DNA from: Mariprofundaceae bacterium
Lineage (GTDB): Bacteria; Pseudomonadota; Zetaproteobacteria; Mariprofundales; Mariprofundaceae
NCBI GenBank assembly: GCA_015488125.1
Contig: WFOJ01000205.1
Location: 1-7,946, forward strand
Length of the DNA stretch: 7,946 bases
Direction of reading: 5' to 3'
Each line of letters begins with the position of its first letter. Position 1 is the first letter of the stretch. This document shows positions 1 through 5,374 of this stretch, piece after piece. A program made the position numbers and the translations under genes. The notes under the pieces were generated by a model that worked only from the letters and a program-made list of their open reading frames with translations, searched no databases and had not been told where the DNA came from.

Positions 1-762
1 AAACTCGCGGTATGGCGAACCGCTTCCCCACAGCACCACTTCCACATCCTCACTCATATCATTGCGGACAATAGCACCGCTTGCCTCGCGCCGACATTGC
101 AAGCCCGCCAGAATATCATCAGGAATGCGGCCATAACGCGCCTCATCCTGACCAATAGCATCAATATCCCCTGCCTGTGCCAGTTTCGCCAGGTGAAATT
201 TGCGAATCATCGCTGGCAAGACATGCGAGGTTTCCAGGTCAAAATTATCATTCGGGCCGTAGAGATTGGTCGGCATGGCTGAAATCGCATCAAAGCCATA
301 TTGCCTGTGGTACGCCTGGCACATTTTGATGCCAGCAATCTTGGCAATCGCGTACCATTCGTTCGTCGGCTCCAGTTCACCGCCCAACAGGCATGATTCA
401 GGCATCGGTTGCGGTGCATGCTTCGGATAAATACAGGATGAACCGAGAAACAATAAACGCCTAACACCATGACGATAAGCTGCGTCAATCACATTCGTTT
501 GAATTTGCAGGTTATCGCGGATGAAATCCGCCGGATAACTGTTGTTGGCATGAATGCCACCGACTTTTGCTGCCGCCAGAAACACATAATCCGGGCGTTC
601 TGTAGCAAAAAAATCATCCACCGCAGCCTGATTACGCAAATCCAGCTCAGATGAAGTGCGCAACACAAGGTGATCAAAGCCCTGTTTCTGCAGGGCGCGG
701 ACAATCGCCGAACCAACCAGACCGCGATGCCCGGCCACATAAATTTTTGCCGTTTGATGCAT
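1..762 (-). CDS. fcl: GDP-L-fucose synthase, C-terminus beyond window
   Basis: NADPH-dependent epimerase/reductase that converts GDP-4-keto-6-deoxy-D-mannose, the Gmd product, to GDP-L-fucose in the cytoplasm. The visible 254 codons start at ATG 762 and stay open to the edge; the family is usually 310-320 residues, so about 60 are missing. Seen: an N-terminal Rossmann motif GHRGLVGSA (residues 11-19), then GSSC around 107-110, EWYAIAK with Tyr137 and Lys141, and His180. These line up, one residue offset, with the Ser/Cys/Tyr/Lys/His active-site set of E. coli Fcl. The last visible residues, GSGSPYREF, also fit the family. An AGGAG Shine-Dalgarno lies 11 nt upstream and overlaps the stop of the preceding HEPN gene, so the two are probably co-transcribed. 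The first 16 codons are repeated at 6932-6979. Confidence 0.96.
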   Translation of the reverse strand, partial: MHQTAKIYVAGHRGLVGSAIVRALQKQGFDHLVLRTSSELDLRNQAAVDDFFATERPDYVFLAAAKVGGIHANNSYPADFIRDNLQIQTNVIDAAYRHGVRRLLFLGSSCIYPKHAPQPMPESCLLGGELEPTNEWYAIAKIAGIKMCQAYHRQYGFDAISAMPTNLYGPNDNFDLETSHVLPAMIRKFHLAKLAQAGDIDAIGQDEARYGRIPDDILAGLQCRREASGAIVRNDMSEDVEVVLWGSGSPYREF

Positions 763-956
763 GGTTGCCGTTACTCCTTAAGCAGCGCAAAGCGCGCCGC
801 GAACGTTTCAATGTGCGTTAGTACAGCCAGCAATTGTTTAGCCAGCACGAAAGCCCGGTTGATCATGGAGGTCTGAAGTGCCGCATTATCAGGATATTCA
901 TGCGCAAAAGCATGGCGCATTTCCCGTAGCAATAACCAGCCTTCCGCTGATGGTAT
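715..956. repeat. Direct repeat copy A (HEPN 3' end plus fcl 5' end)
   Basis: This 242-bp stretch matches 6932-7158 in the same orientation. I count 12 substitutions in 227 aligned bases (about 95% identity), 11 of them transitions, and one 15-bp gap. It covers the first 16 codons of fcl, the 8-nt intergenic gap and the last 61 codons of the HEPN gene. Copy A retains the 15 bp lost from the other copy. Those 15 bp lie between two AGCCAGCA octamers, so copy B lost them by slippage. Homology stops abruptly at both ends. Confidence 0.93.
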
Positions 957-1178
957 CGCACCGATTTTTTCCAGTCGGTTCAGTTTGTCGATAAACGCAT
1001 CAAGGCTGCCCTGCTCTTTTGTCATTTCCAGTACGAGGGGAAACAGTTTCGCCCCCATCAGATCCTGAAGTTTGGCAAGCCGGGTGGAAAACTGATCAAG
1101 CATCGCAATATCCCCATTATTCAGGGCATCGTCTGATAATGGTATAAACCCCTGCATACGCTGCATCGCCCAACGCAT
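771..1178 (-). CDS. Orphan HepT-like HEPN-domain protein
   Basis: A 135-residue alpha-helical protein with Arg88-HAFA-His93-Glu-Tyr95, an exact RX4HXY motif. In HEPN ribonucleases Arg and His are catalytic, and in HepT the Tyr is the residue AMPylated by the MntA antitoxin. It resembles the HEPN proteins that often pair with MNT-fold nucleotidyltransferases, but no such gene adjoins it here; the only MNT remnant is about 6 kb away. It sits between gmd (12 nt downstream of its stop) and fcl (8 nt upstream), two genes normally adjacent. The codons just before the ATG read Leu-Glu-Arg back to a TGA shared with the gmd end. The true N-terminus may therefore have been cut when the gene was joined to gmd. 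A non-toxic or regulatory HEPN role is possible. Confidence 0.75.
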   Translation of the reverse strand: MRWAMQRMQGFIPLSDDALNNGDIAMLDQFSTRLAKLQDLMGAKLFPLVLEMTKEQGSLDAFIDKLNRLEKIGAIPSAEGWLLLREMRHAFAHEYPDNAALQTSMINRAFVLAKQLLAVLTHIETFAARFALLKE

Positions 1179-1190
1179 GCGTTCCAGTCA

Positions 1191-2306
1191 TTATTCATGC
1201 GCCACCGGCACATCATGTCCGTGTGCTTTCAGCAAGGCGTGTCGCCTGGCTACCTTCAGATCTTCGGCCACCATTTCCGCGCACATTTCCTGCGCTGTGA
1301 TCTGCGGTGTCCAGCCGAGCTTTTCTTTTGCCTTGCCCGGATCGCCGAGCAGTGTTTCTACTTCGGCAGGTCGGAAATAACGAGGATCCACGCGCACAAT
1401 CACATCGCCAGCCTTAACCGCCGGTGCCTTGTCACCCTCGATGGCAGTAACTACAGCCACTTCATCCACACCCTCGCCTTCAAAGCGCAGGCTGATACCA
1501 AGTTCAGCCGCTGACCATTCAATGAACTGCCGCACAGAGTACTGCACGCCCGTGGCAATCACAAAATCATCTGCTTCATTCTGTTGTAACATCATCCACT
1601 GCATGCGCACATAATCTTTGGCATGCCCCCAGTCGCGCAGTGCGTTCATATTGCCCATGTACAGGCATGATTCCAGTCCCTGAGCAATATTAGCCAAACC
1701 ACGGGTAATTTTTCGCGTCACAAAGGTTTCACCACGGCGTGGCGATTCGTGGTTAAACAAAATGCCGTTGCAGGCATACATGCCGTAAGATTCACGGTAA
1801 TTTACCACGATCCAGTAAGCATACAACTTGGCTACTGCATAGGGTGAACGGGGATAGAACGGCGTACTTTCCTTCTGCGGAATTTCCTGCACCTTGCCAT
1901 AAAGCTCTGATGTTGATGCCTGGTAAAAGCGCGTTTTGTTCTCCAGTCCCAGCAGGCGAATCGCTTCCAGCAGACGCAGAGTTCCCATGGCATCCACATC
2001 AGCGGTGTATTCCGGTGATTCAAAACTCACCGCCACATGTGACTGTGCACCAAGGTTATAGACCTCATCCGGCTGAATATCCTGCAGTAAGCGCGTCAGA
2101 TTGGAAGAATCTGTAAGGTCACCATAATGCAGATAAAAATTCTTGTGTGTTTCATGCGGATCCTGATAAATATGATCGATACGCTGGGTGTTAAAGGAAG
2201 AAGCGCGGCGCTTGATGCCGTGTACTTCATAGCCTTTCTCTAGCAACAGTTCGGCCAGATAGGAGCCATCCTGCCCGGTCACGCCGGTGATCAATGCTTT
2301 TTTCAT
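1191..2306 (-). CDS. gmd: GDP-mannose 4,6-dehydratase
   Basis: Converts GDP-D-mannose to GDP-4-keto-6-deoxy-D-mannose, the first committed step to GDP-L-fucose and other GDP-6-deoxyhexoses, in the cytoplasm. The 371-residue product is almost the E. coli length. Visible: NADP-binding GVTGQDG (residues 8-14), the NLGAQSHV stretch near 84-91, TSELYG with Thr132 and Glu134, and Tyr156-x3-Lys160, at the same numbers as the known E. coli catalytic residues. Also present are FNHESPRRGETFVTRKI around 184-200 and an RDWGHAKDYV nucleotide-binding segment. I chose ATG 2306 because the family begins MKKALITG and an AGAGGA ribosome-binding site lies 9 nt upstream. An in-frame ATG/GTG-type extension to 2351 lacks family support. 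No promoter was recognised in the short region before it. Confidence 0.97.
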   Translation of the reverse strand: MKKALITGVTGQDGSYLAELLLEKGYEVHGIKRRASSFNTQRIDHIYQDPHETHKNFYLHYGDLTDSSNLTRLLQDIQPDEVYNLGAQSHVAVSFESPEYTADVDAMGTLRLLEAIRLLGLENKTRFYQASTSELYGKVQEIPQKESTPFYPRSPYAVAKLYAYWIVVNYRESYGMYACNGILFNHESPRRGETFVTRKITRGLANIAQGLESCLYMGNMNALRDWGHAKDYVRMQWMMLQQNEADDFVIATGVQYSVRQFIEWSAAELGISLRFEGEGVDEVAVVTAIEGDKAPAVKAGDVIVRVDPRYFRPAEVETLLGDPGKAKEKLGWTPQITAQEMCAEMVAEDLKVARRHALLKAHGHDVPVAHE

Positions 2307-2342
2307 TCGTACTATTCCTCTTTGCTTCCTTCGCGCAATGCC

Positions 2343-2369
2343 TGCAACCACATCCGCATGATGTGGGCA
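2343..2369. other. Hairpin upstream of gmd
   Basis: A perfect 7-bp inverted repeat, CCACATC and GATGTGG, encloses CGCAT at 2348-2366. A 2-nt bulge and three more pairs (TGC/GCA) extend it. It lies about 37 bp upstream of the gmd start in the transcript. No T-run follows on either strand, so it is not an obvious intrinsic terminator. It may be a scar boundary or a 5' leader structure. Confidence 0.4.
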
Positions 2370-2386
2370 TATGTCGGCAGGTGTGA

Positions 2387-2566
2387 AAATATCTACCGCG
2401 CCAGGAGCCTGTCGGCCTTTGGCAAATCTACTACGAAAAACCGGATATTGGCCACATCTTCGCCCTGTCTTTGTTAAATAGCGCGGTTATTTACCGCCAA
2501 CAGGTCGTCTATTTGCCTCAACCCGCTATTTCTCGTGACGATTTCCAAAGTCTGACAGACTCCTAG
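2387..2566 (+). pseudogene. Possible plus-strand coding remnant, unrecognised
   Basis: A 59-codon stretch is open after TGA 2384-2386 and ends at TAG 2564-2566. It has no start codon and a plausible protein-like composition, for example IYYEKPDIGHIF followed by ALSLLNSAVIY. It occupies the non-homologous DNA between the flippase fragment and gmd, and its end coincides with the point where the flippase homology stops (about 2561). It could be the tail of a gene brought in by the rearrangement, or chance. I do not recognise a family. Confidence 0.2.
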
Positions 2567-3097
2567 CGAAATAAATACGGTTTTAATCCATTGAGATGAA
2601 GGTATTTTTTTTAGCCCGCGCAAGCATTCGGCGTGTATCATCAGTAATGAAAAAGGCAAGATGGCCACTGAGGCGATGCGTAGCGGAACTATCATATAAA
2701 CCTTGCCAAAAATTTCGGTAGCAACCCAATCGGCGCTAAGAAATAACAGCACCGCCATTAATGCCGAGGTTATCCCTACGAGTTTGATCGTCAACCGATA
2801 AACAAAACCTACTTCAGCCCACTCGTTTTGGGAGGCATGGGCGGCAATAAAGCGAACGACAGTATTATCAAATCCCAAACGACCAATTGTCGAACCAATC
2901 ATCACAACTGAAATCGTCAGAAAATATATTCCAGATCCTTCTGCGCCCAAAAATCTGGCAATCATAACACTCACAACAAAACCGATAACCGTTCCCAAAA
3001 CCCGAATCAGCAACGCTGATGAGGCTCCCTTGAAAACTTCTTGTAGATGCTTGTTTTTTCCTCCAAGTGCTATCTTCACTTGCAATCCAAGTACCAT
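2474..3097 (-). pseudogene. Wzx-type flippase, N-terminal fragment
   Basis: The N-terminal part of a polysaccharide flippase of the MATE/MOP superfamily. The full protein (about 420-500 residues, 12 or more helices) moves lipid-linked repeat units across the inner membrane. Family-like sequence covers about residues 20-179: a first helix near 29-46 with ARFLGAEGSGIYF after it, then hydrophobic segments near 57-72, 105-121 and 135-153, and ECLRGLKKI near 157-165. After about residue 179 (position 2561) the reading becomes hydrophilic and stops at 207, so well over half the protein and most helices are missing. The ORF overlaps the rmlB end by 22 nt. The DNA is visibly more AT-rich than the flanking enzymes, as is usual for wzx. 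Too short to be a working transporter. Confidence 0.8.
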
Positions 3098-4290
3098 CGC
3101 ACAGTTTTACGAATACCTGTTTCAAATGTTTCCGCTGGTTGCCAGTCAAGCTCCGCAGCCATCTTCGTCGCATCGATCGCATAGCGCCAGTCATGGCCGG
3201 GGCGATCCTGCACAAAGGTAATAAGGTCAGTGTAGGAGGTGAGATGTGAAGTGTGAGGCGTAAGATGGGAGGTGTCAGATGTATTTTCATCTTCCACCTC
3301 CCGTCTGTCATCCAACGGCATCATCTCATCCATCAGCCCGCAGATCAGGCGGCAGATATCGATATTCCGCCATTCGTTAATGCCGCCGATATTGTACACC
3401 TCGCCGATTCTTCCTCGGCGAATCACGGCATCAATGCCTGAGCAATGATCGCGTACATATAGCCAGTCGCGAATATTCGTACCATCGCCATAGACAGGAA
3501 TCGGAGTCTGTTCGACACATGAACGAATCACGGTCGGAATAAATTTCTCCGCATGCTGATACGGGCCGTAATTGTTTGAACAGTTCGTCGTCGTTACCGG
3601 CAGACCATAGGTATGAAACCAGGCGCGCACCAGATGATCGGAACCGGCCTTCGAGGCCGAATACGGTGAGTTCGGCGCATAGGGTGTGGTCTCGGTAAAC
3701 GCCGGATCATCGGCGGCCAGTGTACCGTACACTTCATCGGTAGAAATATGATGGAAACGGAAAGAAGCACGGAGAGCTTCGTCAGATGAAAGATGTGAAA
3801 TGTGAGATGTATTCGCATCTTCCGTCTCACATCTTCCATCTTCCGTCTTCCATCTTCCATCCAACGCCTTACGCCTCCCTTCCAACTCCTCAAGCCAATA
3901 CTGGCGCGCGGCATCAAGCAGCGTAAACGTGCCCAAAACATTCGTTTTGACGAAGATTTCCGGTCCGGCAATCGAATTATCGACATGCGATTCGGCGGCA
4001 AAATGTACGATCGTATCGATTTCATGTTCGCGCAACAGCCGGTCGATCAGCTCCCGATCGCAGATATCGCCCTGCACAAACGTATGCCGCGATGCATCCG
4101 GCAGGTTTTCAAGATTATCCAGGCTTCCCGCATAGGTTAGCGCATCCAGATTCACGATATGCACATCCACATCCGTTTCCAGCATATAGCGCACATAATT
4201 GCAGCCGATAAACCCGGCTCCTCCGGTTACCAGCATGTTTTTCGGAGTATAGAAATTGTGAGATGTCGGATGTGAGTTGTGAGATGTCAT
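3076..4290 (-). CDS. rmlB: dTDP-glucose 4,6-dehydratase with repeat-encoded insertions
   Basis: Second step of dTDP-L-rhamnose synthesis: NAD-dependent conversion of dTDP-glucose to dTDP-4-keto-6-deoxyglucose. The core is complete: VTGGAGFIG (21-29), AAESHVD (98-104), HISTDEVYG with Thr184, Asp185 and Glu186, Tyr210-x3-Lys214, NCSNNYGPYQ (236-245) and RDWLYV (274-279). At 404 residues it is longer than the usual 350-360 because of three additions, all coded by heptamer repeats: residues 1-12, about 138-175 and about 331-353. The two internal ones fall where family members vary in length, just before the SFRFHHISTDE strand and before the DRPGHDWRYAID segment, so the fold may survive. The C-terminus stops at WYLDCK, about 28 residues short of E. 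coli RmlB, at the join to the flippase fragment. ATG 4290 overlaps the preceding stop as ATGA and has a GAGG site 5 nt upstream. Confidence 0.95.
   Translation of the reverse strand: MTSHNSHPTSHNFYTPKNMLVTGGAGFIGCNYVRYMLETDVDVHIVNLDALTYAGSLDNLENLPDASRHTFVQGDICDRELIDRLLREHEIDTIVHFAAESHVDNSIAGPEIFVKTNVLGTFTLLDAARQYWLEELEGRRKALDGRWKTEDGRCETEDANTSHISHLSSDEALRASFRFHHISTDEVYGTLAADDPAFTETTPYAPNSPYSASKAGSDHLVRAWFHTYGLPVTTTNCSNNYGPYQHAEKFIPTVIRSCVEQTPIPVYGDGTNIRDWLYVRDHCSGIDAVIRRGRIGEVYNIGGINEWRNIDICRLICGLMDEMMPLDDRREVEDENTSDTSHLTPHTSHLTSYTDLITFVQDRPGHDWRYAIDATKMAAELDWQPAETFETGIRKTVRWYLDCK
3232..3315. repeat. Heptamer hairpin array inside rmlB (distal loop)
   Basis: Twelve contiguous 7-bp units. On the plus strand units 2-7 are GTGAGAT-like (GTGAGAT, GTGAAGT, GTGAGGC, GTAAGAT, GGGAGGT, GTCAGAT). 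The centre is GTATTTT, and the last four units are CATCTTC-like (CATCTTC, CACCTCC, CGTCTGT, CATCCAA). The inner 18-bp arms 3264-3281 and 3288-3305 match at 15 of 18 positions around a 6-nt loop, TATTTT. The array adds about 23 residues to RmlB in frame, including a TSHLTPHTSHL segment. Confidence 0.85.
3781..3892. repeat. Heptamer hairpin array inside rmlB (proximal loop)
   Basis: Sixteen contiguous 7-bp registers, the last two perhaps ordinary coding sequence. On the plus strand these are GTCAGAT, GAAAGAT, GTGAAAT, GTGAGAT, then the centre GTATTCG, then CATCTTC-like units with CATCTTC four times, CGTCTCA, CGTCTTC and CATCCAA. Arms 3792-3809 and 3816-3833 match at 14 of 18 positions around the loop TATTCG; pairing continues outward at 8 of the next 11. 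It codes an insertion containing DGRWKTEDG and TSHISHL. Same order and orientation as the array at 3232-3315. Confidence 0.87.
4258..4290. repeat. Heptamer arm on the rmlB-start side of the four-helix fragment
   Basis: Units GTGAGAT, GTCGGAT, GTGAGTT and GTGAGAT, then the partial unit GTCAT (plus strand). It has the same orientation as the GTGAGAT arms inside rmlB. It codes RmlB residues 1-12, MTSHNSHPTSHN, which have no counterpart in ordinary RmlB. It also supplies the rmlB start codon and abuts the stop codon of the four-helix fragment. Confidence 0.83.
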
Positions 4291-4517
4291 GATTCCCTCG
4301 CCTTGTTTTGGATGAAACGAATCGGGGCGTTCAGTCGGGTAAACAATTCGTTGATTCGGTTCATGATTGCTTCGTTTGTTGCGAAAAAACCGAGGTTATG
4401 CGCAATCATTACCTGTGTTTCCAACTCGCATAGCGAATCCCGTGCAATAAAAAGAAACCTGAGGAACTCTGGATCGCCCTGATGAGTTCGCTTCACGCTG
4501 CATCTCCCATCTTGCAT
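4287..4517 (-). pseudogene. Four-helix-bundle (S23/IVP-type) protein, C-terminal part on a repeat-derived start
   Basis: The 76-residue frame carries EFLRFLFIARDSLCELETQV (residues 17-36), then a LGFF turn and a second long helix to the end. This is the pattern of helices 3 and 4 of the four-helix-bundle family first known from 23S rRNA intervening sequences, to which the Avd protein of diversity-generating retroelements is related. Full members are about 115-125 residues and begin with helices 1 and 2, which are absent. Instead the first residues, MQDGRC, are read from heptamer repeats. The frame overlaps the rmlD end by 25 nt and the rmlB start by 4 nt (ATGA), so it would be translated within the operon. 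A repeat-derived GGAAG lies 4 nt before its ATG. It is probably a decayed gene, but an unbroken short protein could still be made and dimerise. Family call from pattern only. Confidence 0.7.
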
Positions 4518-5374
4518 CTGACTTCCTGCATCACCTCCGCCAGCGATTCGCGCCAGGGACGAATGGTGATGCCAAACGTCGATTCAAGCTTATCACACAA
4601 CAATTCGGAGTTTGCCGGCCTTTGGGTCGGGGTTGGATAATCACTTGTCGCAATGGCATCAAGCTGCCGGATGCGTAGTGCCATGCCCTGCCGCCGCGCC
4701 TCATCGAAAATAGCTTCGGCAAAGCCATACCAGTGTGTTGCCTCCGGCTGGGCCAGGTGATACGTCCCCCAATGCCCGCTCATGTCCGGCAGAATAGTCA
4801 AAATAACGCGTGCCAGTTCAGTCGCAGCAGTCGGCTTACCGAACTGATCAGCCACAACGCCAAGCTGCTCCCGCTCCCTGCCCAATCTGAGCATCGTTTT
4901 GACAAAATTATTGCCATGCGCGGAAAATACCCAACTGGTGCGCAGAATTATATGTTGCGGACAGTGTTCGCGCACCACGGCCTCGCCTGCGGCCTTGCTT
5001 GCACCATATACCCCGAGCGGTGCAATCGGATCATCCTCGACCCAGGCGCCTTGCTTGCGGCCATCGAATACATAATCAGTGGATACATGAATCAACGGAA
5101 TTCCCAGCCAGGCACAGGCATCAGCCAGATATGCGGGCCCGTCCCGATTCGCCGCAAAGGCTGCTTCGACTTCCTCTTCCGCTCTGTCTACTGCCGTCCA
5201 GGCCGCCGCATTAATGATTACATCGGGTTTTGCCTCCGCAGCAAAAGCATTGACCGCCCCGGTATCGGTAATGTCCAGTTCATCCCGGCCTACGGCGATG
5301 CAGGCATGCCCTGTCGCCTGACGTACCAGTTCTGTACCCAGTTGGCCTCTGGCGCCGGTAATCAATAATCTCAT
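4493..5374 (-). CDS. rmlD: dTDP-4-dehydrorhamnose reductase
   Basis: Last step of dTDP-L-rhamnose synthesis: NAD(P)H reduction of dTDP-4-keto-L-rhamnose. The 293 residues compare with 299 in E. coli. Visible are the Rossmann motif TGARGQLG (6-13), INAAAWTAVDRAE (54-66), the STDYVFDG strand (98-105) that carries the catalytic Thr, Tyr123-x3-Lys127, an LRTSWVF segment near 143-149, and the RPANSELLCDKLESTFGI C-terminal signature. The start ATG 5374 overlaps the rmlC stop as ATGA, so translation is probably coupled. The last ten or so residues (VRCKMGDAA) are read from heptamer repeats and differ from the usual family ending. The function should be unaffected because all known catalytic and substrate residues lie upstream. 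Confidence 0.97.
   Translation of the reverse strand: MRLLITGARGQLGTELVRQATGHACIAVGRDELDITDTGAVNAFAAEAKPDVIINAAAWTAVDRAEEEVEAAFAANRDGPAYLADACAWLGIPLIHVSTDYVFDGRKQGAWVEDDPIAPLGVYGASKAAGEAVVREHCPQHIILRTSWVFSAHGNNFVKTMLRLGREREQLGVVADQFGKPTAATELARVILTILPDMSGHWGTYHLAQPEATHWYGFAEAIFDEARRQGMALRIRQLDAIATSDYPTPTQRPANSELLCDKLESTFGITIRPWRESLAEVMQEVRCKMGDAA
4501..4535. repeat. Heptamer arm on the rmlD-end side of the four-helix fragment
   Basis: Five units on the plus strand: CATCTCC, CATCTTG, CATCTGA, CTTCCTG, CATCACC. It has the same orientation as the CATCTTC arms inside rmlB. It codes the C-terminal tail of RmlD in one frame and the N-terminus of the four-helix fragment in another. With 4258-4290 it brackets the fragment exactly as the two arms bracket the 6-nt loops in the rmlB arrays. 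Confidence 0.78.

Noticed and set aside
2307..2351. Upstream extension of gmd by 15 codons
   Set aside because: Family proteins begin at MKKALITG, and a good ribosome site precedes ATG 2306.
2343..2369. Hairpin upstream of gmd as an intrinsic terminator
   Set aside because: No T-run follows on either strand.
3232..3892. Heptamer arrays as a CRISPR or ordinary microsatellite
   Set aside because: No separate spacers and a 7-bp unit, so not CRISPR. Arm inversion and matched partners are more ordered than a simple tandem repeat.
3594..4025. Second minus-strand frame of 143 codons
   Set aside because: A shifted reading of rmlB extended by the stop-free heptamer array.
4236..4238. Internal Met19 of RmlB as the true start
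   Set aside because: It matches the usual family N-terminus, but no ribosome site precedes it. ATG 4290 has GAGG and a coupled overlap with the upstream stop.
4733..5368. Open frame of 211 codons on the plus strand
   Set aside because: It lies entirely opposite rmlD, which has full family motifs; no family resemblance of its own.
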